Assembly (NCBI GenBank): GCA_963767715.1
Contig: CAVYFA010000001.1
Location: 1 to 64,000 of the forward strand
Direction: 5' to 3'
DNA from: CAVSXS01 sp963767715
Lineage (GTDB): Bacteria > Chloroflexota > Ktedonobacteria > Ktedonobacterales > Ktedonobacteraceae
DNA length: 64,000 nt
The notes beneath the pieces were generated by a model. The model ran no database searches, was not told where the DNA came from, and worked only from the letters and a program-made list of their open reading frames with translations. The translations under genes and the position numbers were made by a program. This document shows, piece after piece, positions 24,698 to 33,238 of this stretch (position 1 is the stretch's first letter; each line of letters opens with the position of its first letter).

Positions 24698-25012
24698 TTA
24701 CCAGGGCCAGAGAGCAAGATCCTTGAGCCCGGCAATAACCTGCTCGTATCGACTGGCCGTATCTGCATGAGCTATCTTCGTGTCTGCGGGTTGCTCTTGA
24801 AGAGCACTCACAGTACTCTGCTGCTCTGCTTTCCACTTCTCCTCGGTAAATCCTTGTGACACCGCGCGCATAATCGACATGACAAGGGGATAGTCCGAAG
24901 AGCGCAGTTTATCATATCGCATTGCCTCTTGAATGCGGGCAGAGTAGGCCGAGGTGGCAGTCATCCTGCTCTGAGGCACCTGCTCATTTTGTTCGGTTGA
25001 TTGCTGAGTCAT
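24698..25012 (-). CDS. Unknown protein of 104 residues
   Basis: A hydrophilic, probably helical protein with a disordered N-terminus (MTQQSTEQNEQVPQSRM) followed by a conserved-looking core (YSARIQEAMRYDKLRSSDYP). Tryptophans lie at WKAEQQ and at the very end (LALWPW). AAAAGGA lies nine bases before the ATG at 25012, a fair ribosome site. It has no membrane helix, cysteine or known motif. It sits between the two similar promoters, on the minus strand, separated from the pentapeptide gene by about 190 bases. Confidence 0.6.
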   Translation of the reverse strand: MTQQSTEQNEQVPQSRMTATSAYSARIQEAMRYDKLRSSDYPLVMSIMRAVSQGFTEEKWKAEQQSTVSALQEQPADTKIAHADTASRYEQVIAGLKDLALWPW

Positions 25013-25481
25013 ATCTTTAGGTTCCTTTTCTAGCGAGAAGTACCGTTGCTTCCCTCAAGTATATTATGTCACATGCTTCAGGGCGCTGCATTTGTTGCAT
25101 TCGTTGCTTTCATAAAAAATTGCTTTTCCATAAAAAATAGTGTATACTTGATTGGTATCCTACTTCTTCCTGTGAAGCATGTTCCTCTATGAGGCAGCAC
25201 TCACCGCATCTTCCTTCCGGAGCGCTCATTACGGCTCATACGTCTTCGTATGCACCTCTCTCCACCTGGGAGTGGAATAGCTGGGATACAGCAGAAAGGG
25301 GTAGCATCTAGCGAACCATGAACAGCCAGCCTAACGCTGATCAACACTTATACCTGGAAGTATATTGTACGCTGAGTTCCAGACCATCTCAATAGTCCCG
25401 AATATAGCGGGGCAAAAGCGATGGCCAGCTTCTAGAGACAATACGAGTTCGACGACCAGTCTTGTTGAGAAGGAGTTCCTG
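25013..25481. other. Intergenic region with promoter and long leader
   Basis: This 469-base stretch holds the strong promoter at 25120-25148 and then about 330 bases before the next start at 25482. The direct repeat CATAAAAAAT occurs at 25111 and again at 25129. No open frame with a ribosome site was found in the leader, and I did not recognise a known riboswitch. A small RNA or structured 5' leader is possible. Confidence 0.45.
25120..25148 (+). promoter_or_regulatory. Promoter upstream of the zinc-ribbon/bS21 genes
   Basis: TTGCTT (25120-25125) and TATACT (25143-25148) are 17 bases apart. The 16-base run TAAAAAATAGTGTATA is identical to that of the minus-strand promoter at 24629-24657, so the two units may share a regulator or sigma factor. 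Confidence 0.75.
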
Positions 25482-25847
25482 ATGGGACGAATACCAACTG
25501 GAGACGTCATCTGGAATCTCAGACGCTATACCAAGGATGGGAACCTGTGGGATCGTGTCTGCTCCACATGCAAGCAGGCGACTCCTAGCTTTGAGTACGA
25601 ACATCGTGATGATCAAGGAGAACAGAGACGTCCGGTCTTCGGCTACCTCTGTGAGGTATGCGCGCAGAAGAAGCTCGCAGAGTGGCTGCAGTGCGCGGAG
25701 AGCCCTGACTATGTCCATCTTGGCTACCAGACGGACTTTGATATCGCAACCGTCTTCTATGAGCAAAAAAACGATGAAGAAACCATGGTGCTAACGCGCT
25801 GGAGCCCAGAACAACGGAGACGCAGGTTACAAATCGCCCCGGAGTAA
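25482..25847 (+). CDS. Small zinc-ribbon-like protein, unknown
   Basis: A 121-residue protein with two CxxC pairs (CSTCKQ near residue 27 and CEVCAQKK near 58) spaced as in a treble-clef or ribbon zinc site. It is otherwise rich in charged and aromatic residues (TGDVIWNLRRYTKDGNLWDR; later DFDIATVFYEQKNDEETM). The ATG at 25482 has AAGGAG six bases upstream, which settles the start against a longer frame at 25365. It lies downstream of the 25120 promoter and upstream of another zinc-ribbon gene and rpsU on the same strand. It is probably a nucleic-acid- or ribosome-associated small protein, but this is only context. Confidence 0.65.
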   Translation: MGRIPTGDVIWNLRRYTKDGNLWDRVCSTCKQATPSFEYEHRDDQGEQRRPVFGYLCEVCAQKKLAEWLQCAESPDYVHLGYQTDFDIATVFYEQKNDEETMVLTRWSPEQRRRRLQIAPE

Positions 25848-25967
25848 CGGTGCCCAGGGAAGTTTACAGGCGTTGCATCATGCATTGTCGCTCAGAGGAG
25901 ATGCTCTTCTGCGAGCTGCGCGATACAGCGTGTTTTAGTGGGGCTAGCCCCAGAATTGTGAGAACAA

Positions 25968-26324
25968 ATGCCATTGAGCGATCAAACACTCACCTGCCGA
26001 GACTGCCAGCAGGCTTTTACGTTTACCATCGGCGAGCAGGAATTCTATGAAAGCCGGGGACTTACCAATGCCCCAAGCCGCTGCCCGGAGTGCCGTGCCG
26101 CACACAAGCAGTCCAATCGAGGGCAGACGGACTACTCTCGCGGAGGGGGAGGCGGGATGCGCGAATACGAACCTCGCCAGATGTATAGCGTCACCTGCGC
26201 GAGCTGTGGGGAGCAGACGCAGGTACCTTTTCAGCCGCGCGGTGACAGACCTGTGTATTGCAGCGCCTGTTACCAGGCGCAACGTCCCGGCTCTTCAAAT
26301 GACCGACGATCGCGCTGGTCATAG
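25968..26324 (+). CDS. CxxC-x17-CxxC double zinc-ribbon protein
   Basis: A 118-residue protein with two zinc ribbons joined by a glycine-rich linker. The first is CRDCQQAFTFTIGEQEFY with RCPECRAAH; the second is CASCGEQTQVPFQP with YCSACYQAQR. This double-ribbon layout is common in Chloroflexota, Patescibacteria and other bacteria as CxxC-x17-CxxC proteins; their role is unproven but probably nucleic-acid binding. The tail is basic (NDRRSRWS). It ends two bases before the bS21 start, so the two are almost certainly translated from one message. That pairing hints at a role near the ribosome or at translation initiation. Confidence 0.8.
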   Translation: MPLSDQTLTCRDCQQAFTFTIGEQEFYESRGLTNAPSRCPECRAAHKQSNRGQTDYSRGGGGGMREYEPRQMYSVTCASCGEQTQVPFQPRGDRPVYCSACYQAQRPGSSNDRRSRWS

Positions 26325-26326
26325 AT

Positions 26327-26509
26327 ATGACAGAGATTGTAATGAAACCAGGCGATTCCTTTGAGTGGGGGCTCAAACGCTTCCAGCGGAAGGTTCAGGA
26401 AGCCGGCATCCTGGCGGAAGCGCGACGGCGGAGGCATTATGAGAGTCCACAAGCCCGGCGCAAGCGCAAGGCCGAAGCCCAGCGCCGTAGACGTCGCCGC
26501 ACCCGCTAA
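26327..26509 (+). CDS. rpsU: Ribosomal protein bS21
   Basis: A 60-residue protein matching bS21 of the small ribosomal subunit: FEWGLKRFQRKVQEAGILAE at about residues 12-31, then RRRRHYESPQARRKRK and an arginine-rich tail. bS21 sits near the anti-Shine-Dalgarno end of 16S rRNA and aids initiation. The first residues, MTEIVMKPGDS, agree with the usual start. It overlaps another forward frame that runs to 27020, but that longer frame only becomes credible after its own start at 26556. It is downstream of the double zinc-ribbon gene by two bases. Confidence 0.85.
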   Translation: MTEIVMKPGDSFEWGLKRFQRKVQEAGILAEARRRRHYESPQARRKRKAEAQRRRRRRTR

Positions 26510-26555
26510 CTCAGAACAGTTTCGCCTTGAGCGCTTGAAGCCAGAAGGAGTGGAT

Positions 26556-27020
26556 GTGAAGATGAACGGTCAATCCCGGTCCTTTGTCAAACAGGTCCAG
26601 TTGGACCTGGTTGCGCTGGACGATGCTGATCTGTGCAACGTCGTTCAACAGTGGATCGATGGAAGCCATTCCTCCGAGGGGGCCTTCAACGTGCCTGAAG
26701 AGACCCGCCTGGCGTTAGGTTACACCCGCGTCCTCCCAGATGCCAGGCCGTCCGCTCACCAGTTCGACGACGCGCCTGGTGCGGGCAGTGAAGGGCCGGC
26801 GCAATGGCATGCGCCTACCCCCCAGCAACTGCGCGCCCTCCTCAGCGCCATGGATGTGTCTGAGTTCGCCCGGCATGTCATCACCTTCGCCTACCAATGG
26901 CTGCATCCTACCCATCCCGAATGGTACGACGGCGTCACCTTCAATGCGCATCTTGCCAACTTCCTGCGTCGCAGGCGGCATGAAACGGAAAGCCACGGCC
27001 AGAGGGCCGCGCAGCGATGA
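26556..27020 (+). CDS. Unknown protein of about 154 residues
   Basis: A soluble protein with no recognised domain. A GTG at 26556 lies five bases after AGAAGGAG, and an ATG six bases later is an alternative; frames starting further upstream overlap rpsU and lack a site. The N-terminal part (QVQLDLVALDDADLCNVVQQWID) and the C-terminal part (HVITFAYQWLHPTHPEWYDG) look helical, separated by a Pro/Gly/Ala-rich linker around residues 65-90. The C-terminus is basic (RRRRHETESHGQR). It follows bS21 by 46 bases and may be its operon partner. Confidence 0.55.
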   Translation: MKMNGQSRSFVKQVQLDLVALDDADLCNVVQQWIDGSHSSEGAFNVPEETRLALGYTRVLPDARPSAHQFDDAPGAGSEGPAQWHAPTPQQLRALLSAMDVSEFARHVITFAYQWLHPTHPEWYDGVTFNAHLANFLRRRRHETESHGQRAAQR

Positions 27021-27083
27021 TTATTTAAGTTGCCAGGGCACCCTGGCTGGATTGCACTTCAGGTATCATTCGCCAACAGTGTT

Positions 27084-28511
27084 TTACAAGGGGCGGAATG
27101 CCAGGATGACCAGGCTCTCAGGGTTGACCCGTACGGGCGCGGTATCTGTCCATGCCTGCGTCTCCAGACGCACGTGGCTTGTCGCATCAAGCGCAGGGGT
27201 CGCGAGTATTGTCATCGACTGAGCCGCCGTTCCCCCTGGCGTAGTCACGCTAACGGACTGCACGGTCTGAGGATCATGGTTCACCAGTACCACTTGAATT
27301 GTGTCATCGGCGAGGCGAGTTGCCATAACTTGAAGCGCAGGGGCAATCTGGCCTGAAAATCCGGCAAGCTGCGCATCACCAACCACCTGGTGGACAAGTT
27401 CTAACGCACGATAGAGGACGGAGGGCTGACCATCATCCTCGATCACGTTATATGACGCGGACATCGCCTCATGGATTGCAGCGAACGAGACCCCCATTGC
27501 CGCCGCGTACAGAAGCGTACTGGCGAGCCAGAAGGTGGCAGCAGCCGTATCGGAGACGCCGGGCACTCCTGAGTCGGAGATACTATTGATCTCTGTCAGG
27601 GCAAAGGGCAGCCCGGCTGACCCCGCTGCCTGGGTCCACCGCGCGATATCACTCGTGAATTTGTCAAATGTGCCTGTTGACAACAGCTCTTCAATGGACG
27701 CCGGATGATCGTCTCTGGCTGGACGCGTATAGTAGTGGCCGGTCAGCAGCGCAACCTGGTGCGCGGTGCCGGCCTGCTGCGCAAAGCTGGAGAAGAACGC
27801 ATCGATACTCGAGGCATCTGGCCCGCTGATAGAGATGCCAGGAACGGCTATCTTCACCGCCCTGTATTCTGTTTCCCACCTCGATAAGAAAGTCGATGGA
27901 TTCCAGGATGCAGAATAAGGGGCAGATTTCTTGCTGTAGAGCTCCGGCTCATTCCCAATCGCGAAGCCGAGCAGTGCCGTTCCTCCTACGCGGGCTGTGC
28001 CTGCCGCTTCCCGGGCGGCATTGGTAGGATTATACTTTAGCAGTGGCAAGGTCCAGATGACGCGCCAATGAATGCGGGTCGCGAAGGCAAATAGTGATGT
28101 AACCAGTGCGGGTGTTATTACCGTCTGGCTATTGCTGCACATGTAAGCGCCGGAAGAGGACCAGGTGCTTAAATCGGCGCTATTGCCGCCGATACGCAGG
28201 ATGCCCCGGCCCAGGTCGGTATAGAGCTGCTCGTAGGTTTGCCGGTCGGCGGCATCCAGGTCGAGAACGGTGCAGAGATCAGAAAGCTCAATGCTGAATC
28301 CGAGAAAGGAGCCGGGCAGCGATCTATATGCTTCCCCGACGATGATCGCGCTCGGAATGGGGGTGGAATAGGCGAGAGGAGGCGAGGGCACGTGAGACGA
28401 ACCGCCGCAGGCGGATACGATGAAGAGCAGCACAAACAACCCGCGCGCCAGGCGATTCCGCTTCACGGGACGCTCCCTTCGGGAAAAACTGCTGCGATCA
28501 TACCTGCTCAT
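27084..28511 (-). CDS. GH79-like glycosidase lipoprotein
   Basis: A 475-residue secreted protein with a lipoprotein signal: a basic start, a hydrophobic stretch LFVLLFIVSAC and a cysteine near 35 followed by GGSS. The body resembles GH79 beta-glucuronidase/heparanase-like enzymes: LGFSIELSDLC, LRIGGNSADLSTW, FAIGNEPELY with the likely acid glutamate, and FALTEINSIS with the likely nucleophile. A C-terminal beta domain ends ESLVILAFRPL. The ATG at 28511 overlaps the preceding glycosyltransferase stop by four bases; a GTG at 28466 with GGGAG six bases before it is an alternative that leaves a normal-length signal. It probably trims or recognises surface or environmental acidic glycans. Assignment rests on motif positions only. 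Confidence 0.72.
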   Translation of the reverse strand: MSRYDRSSFSRRERPVKRNRLARGLFVLLFIVSACGGSSHVPSPPLAYSTPIPSAIIVGEAYRSLPGSFLGFSIELSDLCTVLDLDAADRQTYEQLYTDLGRGILRIGGNSADLSTWSSSGAYMCSNSQTVITPALVTSLFAFATRIHWRVIWTLPLLKYNPTNAAREAAGTARVGGTALLGFAIGNEPELYSKKSAPYSASWNPSTFLSRWETEYRAVKIAVPGISISGPDASSIDAFFSSFAQQAGTAHQVALLTGHYYTRPARDDHPASIEELLSTGTFDKFTSDIARWTQAAGSAGLPFALTEINSISDSGVPGVSDTAAATFWLASTLLYAAAMGVSFAAIHEAMSASYNVIEDDGQPSVLYRALELVHQVVGDAQLAGFSGQIAPALQVMATRLADDTIQVVLVNHDPQTVQSVSVTTPGGTAAQSMTILATPALDATSHVRLETQAWTDTAPVRVNPESLVILAFRPL

Positions 28512-29995
28512 AGAATTTTTGCCAGCGCTACCCGGTTGACCCTACAAACTTCGACATGATCTTTAAATCCAGAAAAGGTTGCCAGCGGAGTACAGTAGCC
28601 GGCAATATTTCCCAGGCTCGCCGGGACCGGCTCCGTCGTACTCCAGTATATCGCAAGGTAACCGGCGTGACTCCGATAGACTTTTGCGGGCGTCTGCACG
28701 AAATTGATATTGGCGTATTGCGCCTGAAGATCGACGCCGATGTAATCCTCCGTGACAACCGTCGCGCCGGCGGGAATTGTGGCATTGATGTACGCTTCGG
28801 CCTCGGCCAGGGCATCCCCCGGCACGTGCAAAAAGCGCGCCTGGTAGCTCCACAGGTTGACCAGCAGGCACAGGCCGAGCAGCAGGCTCACCCATGTATA
28901 ATACTGAAACGAGACGGTGCGCGCTCGAAGCCACTGGCATCCCTCCTGGATCACCAGCAGGTATAAGGGAACTAACCAGAGGATCATATAATGCGGGCTT
29001 TTCAGCGAGATACTCAGGGCAAAGATCACGCCGCCGAGCGCCCAGGAGAGAATGATGCTATTGCCCGGCTGCCTTTTCCCGAAGAGGCGCTGGATACCAC
29101 GCCACACCGCGAGTACCGAACCGCCGATCAGAATCAAAACGGTTATGAGAAATATCCAATAGCGCTCGCCAACAGCTTGCAGGGCCACGAGCGGACTATA
29201 CGTCAGCCCGGCGGATGATCGGCCGCCAAGGGTACGCGCGAGCTGGTCGAGCGTTGCGCTGTCAAACAGGCTACCAAATGCGCGATGCATCAGCAGTAGA
29301 TAGTCCAGGAGCATCATGCCGGCAACGACGAGCAGCAGCAGATGACCGCGGTGATGGCGGCGCTGGAACAGCAGCCAGTTCGCCAGGATACTGAGAACCA
29401 GGAAGCCGCCAATCTGCTTGTAGATGAGAACGCACCCGAGCAGGAAGCCCGCGAGCATATAACGCCCCAAGATCTGCTGCCAATCCCGCGCGTCCGCCTC
29501 GGTTGCCCACCAGTAGGCCCAGACGGCGAGCAGGATCAAGATCAATTGCGAGTTTTCCAGGTAGATGCCCTGGTTGGTAAAGATAATCCAGGCATCGCTG
29601 CCGACCAGCAGCAGCGCCAGCAGCGCCTCCATGCGCCCGATCTTGATGCGCACAAATACATACAGCAAGGCGAGCATAAGCGTTGAGACGCAGACGTTAA
29701 ACAACCGCCCGGTCAGGAAGCTGCTGCTGTGCCAGAACCTGAACCACTGGGCCAGGAGCAGGAGGAAAAAGGGAGGGTGATAGAGAAACGGGATCGTTTG
29801 ATCGTTGGAAGGGGCTCGAAGCGCGGGAAAACCATATTGGGCGGCATAAGCTGCCGCGTAGCGGTAAATCGGCTCATCAACCTCGATGCCGCTGTGCAAG
29901 GAGGCGAGGTAGCGTACACCCCAGGCCAGGGCCAGGAGCAGGGCGATCAACCCTGCCTCCCACCGGTAGCGTTTCCACTGCAGATAGCGTTTCAT
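28508..29995 (-). CDS. GT39-like membrane glycosyltransferase
   Basis: A 495-residue polytopic protein with about 11 to 12 membrane helices, of the ArnT/PMT (GT-C) superfamily that moves a sugar from a polyprenyl phosphate to an acceptor outside the membrane. The first extracellular loop carries SGIEVDEPIYRYAA, with the acidic DE pair expected near the first helix; YHPPFFLLLLAQWF follows, and the C-terminal domain is soluble (AIYWSTTEPVPASLG). The ATG at 29995 shares its A with the TAA of the previous gene (TAATG), so translation is coupled. It lies between a GtrA-GT2 protein and a GH79-like lipoprotein, suggesting one surface-glycan pathway. Confidence 0.82.
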   Translation of the reverse strand: MKRYLQWKRYRWEAGLIALLLALAWGVRYLASLHSGIEVDEPIYRYAAAYAAQYGFPALRAPSNDQTIPFLYHPPFFLLLLAQWFRFWHSSSFLTGRLFNVCVSTLMLALLYVFVRIKIGRMEALLALLLVGSDAWIIFTNQGIYLENSQLILILLAVWAYWWATEADARDWQQILGRYMLAGFLLGCVLIYKQIGGFLVLSILANWLLFQRRHHRGHLLLLVVAGMMLLDYLLLMHRAFGSLFDSATLDQLARTLGGRSSAGLTYSPLVALQAVGERYWIFLITVLILIGGSVLAVWRGIQRLFGKRQPGNSIILSWALGGVIFALSISLKSPHYMILWLVPLYLLVIQEGCQWLRARTVSFQYYTWVSLLLGLCLLVNLWSYQARFLHVPGDALAEAEAYINATIPAGATVVTEDYIGVDLQAQYANINFVQTPAKVYRSHAGYLAIYWSTTEPVPASLGNIAGYCTPLATFSGFKDHVEVCRVNRVALAKIL

Positions 29996-31539
29996 TATCG
30001 CAATCTTTCCAGGGCCTGGGCAACGGACGGATGGACCGACCCGCCCTGGAGCAGAGCATAAAGCGCGCCCGCCACCCATAGGCCGACATGCAGCACATCA
30101 AAAACAGGGAACAGCAATCCTCGCCAGTCACGCGCCTTCAACGTGCTGGCGACGCCCATTAAGCCCAGGATGCTCACCATCGCGGTCAAGAGCGCAGCTT
30201 GCTCGCCTCCACTGCCGGCTGTATAAACAAGCAGTGTTAGAGCGCTGAGCAGCAGCAGGCCGAGCGAGACCAGCCCCACCTCCAACATGCGGCGCTGCAC
30301 GTAAGGACACTGCGGGTTGTCCCGGTAAAAAGTGACGCCGCTGATCCCGGAAGAGAACTGCTTGACGAGTCGAAATTTTTGCCTGTGATTGCGGTAGACA
30401 CGCAGGTGATCGGTACAAAAAATCGTGCAGCCGGCTTGCGCTGCTGCCCAGGCGATCCTGAAGTCGTCCCAGCCGTAGGTATACATATTTGGAAATGATT
30501 CCCCGATGCGTTCAAGCGCACGGCGTGTTAGGAAAAGGTTGGCAGTGATCGGCAAGCGCCGCGATTGCGCGAAGTTCTGCTGGCTGAGGACAAAGCCCTC
30601 GCCGTACTCAGGCCACTCGGTAAAGAGCGAGGCGTCCTGGTAGACGCTGGGGAGCGAGCGATCCTGCGGCTGCCGGCAACTTTTCCCGGCAACGCCATCG
30701 ACGCTTTGCTCGTGCAGGTAGCGCACGCCGCTCGAGAGCCAGTCCGGCGGCGCCTCTACCTGGCTGTCCAGAAAAGCAACCACGTCGGCTCCATAGTGGA
30801 GCGCTTCCTGGCCTCCCTGGTAGCGCTTCTGGTTTGAGTCTCGCATGGGTCCGTTAGCCAGGCGCGCGACCTGAAGGCAATGAATGAAGGGACGCCCCTC
30901 CAGGTTGCCAAGCGCCTGCCAGGTCTTATCCTGCTCAGGTGCGTTACCGACGACGAAGACGGCGATCGTTCCCTGGTAGTCCTGGCGCAACACCGATTCG
31001 ATGCATTTTCGGATGGTGCGTTGAGAGTTGCGTACCGGAATGACCACCCCGATGCATGGAAGCGCCGGAAGCGCCGCGCGGGCGATTGGTTGAGAGGACG
31101 GCTCCCGCGTTGACTTGCGCCAGGCATCCTTTCGCCGGTGAAACACAAAGCGATCATTGGCGATATAATTGACGACGGCGGCCAGGCCGGCCCCAATCAC
31201 CGTAACCACCAGGTAGTTGACGCCGAGCCCCGTCAGTAAAGCGAACAGCGCTTGATTGAGCGGAAAGGTGATGGCGCTCGTCGAGTGAAACTTGATCCAC
31301 TGAACAAATAGACTGCCATCGCGCTCTCTCCAGTTCATGAAGCGGTTCAAAAAGAAGTTCGTCTCAATGCTCGCCACTGCCTGGATAAGGTAGGCGAGAT
31401 GCTGCTCAACGCGCAGTATATGTACCAGCACGAAGAGCAAGATAATACCGCCCACCATCACGCCACCGCCCACCAGGCTGAATCCCAGGATGCGCCTGGG
31501 AAGCAGCGAAAGAACTCGCTGAGACAGTTTTTGATCCAT
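29995..31539 (-). CDS. GtrA domain-GT2 glycosyltransferase fusion
   Basis: A 514-residue protein. Residues about 15-135 are a GtrA-like four-helix membrane domain (FSLVGGGVMVGGIILLFVLV, later NRFMNWRERDG), thought to help flip lipid-linked sugars. Residues about 160-400 are a GT-A family 2 glycosyltransferase (CIGVVIPVRNSQRTIRKCIE, then VVAFLDSQVEAPPDW, with a late GWDDFRIAW as the acidic catalytic region). Three or more helices close the protein. The usual DxD is replaced by LDSQ, so metal binding is uncertain. ATG 31539 has AGGA eight bases before; an ATG at 31548 overlaps that site. It heads a three-gene coupled unit. Confidence 0.8.
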   Translation of the reverse strand: MDQKLSQRVLSLLPRRILGFSLVGGGVMVGGIILLFVLVHILRVEQHLAYLIQAVASIETNFFLNRFMNWRERDGSLFVQWIKFHSTSAITFPLNQALFALLTGLGVNYLVVTVIGAGLAAVVNYIANDRFVFHRRKDAWRKSTREPSSQPIARAALPALPCIGVVIPVRNSQRTIRKCIESVLRQDYQGTIAVFVVGNAPEQDKTWQALGNLEGRPFIHCLQVARLANGPMRDSNQKRYQGGQEALHYGADVVAFLDSQVEAPPDWLSSGVRYLHEQSVDGVAGKSCRQPQDRSLPSVYQDASLFTEWPEYGEGFVLSQQNFAQSRRLPITANLFLTRRALERIGESFPNMYTYGWDDFRIAWAAAQAGCTIFCTDHLRVYRNHRQKFRLVKQFSSGISGVTFYRDNPQCPYVQRRMLEVGLVSLGLLLLSALTLLVYTAGSGGEQAALLTAMVSILGLMGVASTLKARDWRGLLFPVFDVLHVGLWVAGALYALLQGGSVHPSVAQALERLR

Positions 31540-31698
31540 CGCGGCCATCCTTCTACAAAAAAAGAGGAGCAGGTAAATCGATCGAGATTTCTGTTCCTGT
31601 CATAGAAAGTGAACGCAGCCGCGACAAAACTCAGGGCTACTTGACCGGGGGAAATTCTCGAAGAATTTGAGCAAGCGCAGGCCAGGGATGAGTTCGCG

Positions 31699-32565
31699 TC
31701 ACTCCGGCTTGAGGCGCACCACCATGATGCCGAACCACAGTACCCACAGAGCGAAGAGCAGGATAGCCGGCGTGCTGAGGACGCTTTGACCGGCATTGGG
31801 GTTCAGGGCCACCTCGCCCGCGCTGCCGCTCAGCAGTAAGGCGGTGGCGATTGCGACGTATCCAAGGGCAAGCCACGAGTCGGGCCAGAGGCGGCGGCCG
31901 CTGCGCGTGATGACGGCGCCGAAGAACAGGCAGGAGAGCGCCAGCAGGCCACCGCCGACGGTAAAGGTGAGAATGGCGAAAAGGCCCGTCAGTGGCGCGC
32001 CAGGCGAAGAAGCATTCATCAGCAAGTAGAGTGTGCTTACCAGCGTCATCAGGGGTAAGAGCACGAGGCCAGCCATACCCAGCCAGGCGGCGAGCACCGC
32101 GAACCCTCGCCCGCGCCAGGCGAAGTTCGGCATCGCCTCTCCTACACCGGCTGTACCAGTTGCATCCCCTGTACCTCCGGCATCACGCGCTGCTGCCTGG
32201 CCGTCCTGGCCGCCCTGGACTACCCCAGCTTCCTCCTGCCCATCCTCCGCCGCGGCATCCGCCTCCTCATCTTCATCATCCTCGCGCCCCAGGATTTCCT
32301 GCGCGATGATGATGCGGAACAACGTAAAAGGCAGCCCGAGCATTAGTGCAAAACCAACGATAAGCAGCGCGCGATACCCCAGGAAAAGCGGGACATGGGC
32401 ATGTATCCAGCCCAACAATTGCGCCACGCTTGTCAAAGCGCTCCCATACCCGGCAGGGGCAAGGATCAAAATCTGGTAGATGGGCACACCGATAATCAGG
32501 ACAAGCGCGCCGATCATGGCAAAACGCGCATTGCCCTGCAAGCGCGATAAGAACGTCGATTTCAT
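31699..32565 (-). CDS. Membrane protein with acidic linker, unknown
   Basis: A 288-residue protein with about seven membrane helices, split by a very acidic and glycine-rich internal loop at roughly residues 94-140 (EDDEDEEADAAAEDGQEE followed by Gly/Ala/Thr runs). The loop should be in the cytoplasm, judged by flanking charges, but this is a guess. The first half has two to three helices and the second half four (LAAWLGMAGLVLLPLMTLVS and others). I recognise no family. A DVF-like start with the ATG at 32565 is supported by AGGGGC upstream, which is only a fair site. Confidence 0.6.
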   Translation of the reverse strand: MKSTFLSRLQGNARFAMIGALVLIIGVPIYQILILAPAGYGSALTSVAQLLGWIHAHVPLFLGYRALLIVGFALMLGLPFTLFRIIIAQEILGREDDEDEEADAAAEDGQEEAGVVQGGQDGQAAARDAGGTGDATGTAGVGEAMPNFAWRGRGFAVLAAWLGMAGLVLLPLMTLVSTLYLLMNASSPGAPLTGLFAILTFTVGGGLLALSCLFFGAVITRSGRRLWPDSWLALGYVAIATALLLSGSAGEVALNPNAGQSVLSTPAILLFALWVLWFGIMVVRLKPE

Positions 32566-32791
32566 AGCCCCTCTTCACCGCCTCAAATGATAGATGGACT
32601 TGAGCACATGGAAGGCTTGTTTACTGTCCATCATTGTAACCCTTTGCTATCCAAAGTCAATGGGACTGACTCTCAAAGGTGATTATAGTGGACCCCGCGC
32701 AAAGTCTAAAAAAATAGGGGCGTTCCAGACAAAAAATTTTGGTCTCGCCAAGCCAGATGAGAAGCGGCCTTACGCAAATTTACCGCTCAAA

Positions 32792-32819
32792 TACCGCTCA
32801 AAATGAGCGGTAATTTTTT
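32792..32819 (+). terminator. Intrinsic terminator-like hairpin
   Basis: Nine-base arms, TACCGCTCA and TGAGCGGTA, close a three-base AAA loop and are followed by ATTTTTT. The left arm sequence is partly repeated just upstream. No gene on the plus strand ends here, so it may end an unrecognised small RNA. Confidence 0.65.
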
Positions 32820-32905
32820 GGGAGGAGCTCCCGGTCAGAAGCCGATGAGAGGGCGGCGCAAGCGCCCCCACCACCCGTCCACACCACTCCCGCCCCTACA
32901 AGGTA

Positions 32906-33013
32906 TGTCCGCATTCAATCATCAATACGCATTATCGGCCAGTCAAGATGTGCGCAACCCCAAGCAAGAGTAAGGGCCGGTTTACCGTGCCCACCGCCGA
33001 TTGATCGGCCAGT
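32906..33013 (+). repeat. Left flanking repeats (units A and B) of the TIR/NB-ARC locus
   Basis: Two units lie head to tail, both ending in ATCGGCCAGT. Unit A runs from TGTCCGCATT at 32906 to 32943 and unit B from TGTGCGCAAC near 32950 to 33013. Both reappear on the opposite strand at 35761-35880. In unit B the shared parts include CAAGCAAGA, CCACCGCCGATTGATCGG and the flanks of a CGGTTTACCG core. Confidence 0.7.
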
Positions 33014-33140
33014 CCCTTGACCTACACCGTTCCTTCTAGCCAATCCCTCAGCCCCTCCGGTCGGCCCCTCGATGACGCCCGCCGGTACAATTTGTCGTTC
33101 GTCCAGCGCGCCGTAATTCTCGCTCATAGAGCCGCGAATG

Positions 33141-33171
33141 TTTGTTTACCCACAACTGTTTCATACACCCG
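33141..33171 (+). repeat. Direct repeat C, left copy
   Basis: GTTTGTTTACCCACAAC followed by TGTTTCATACACCC matches 25 of 31 bases with 35872-35902, in the same orientation. The two copies bracket the decayed TIR and NB-ARC genes. Confidence 0.6.
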
Positions 33172-33238
33172 ACTCTCAACTTGATTGCCAGAGTGGTAGA
33201 CCTATGGAGAGAATACATGTCATCCTGAAATCTTGCCT

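Noticed and set aside
32594..32806. Small forward gene of 70 codons
   Set aside because: It has no ribosome site or similarity I recognise, and it overlaps the left arm of the terminator hairpin.
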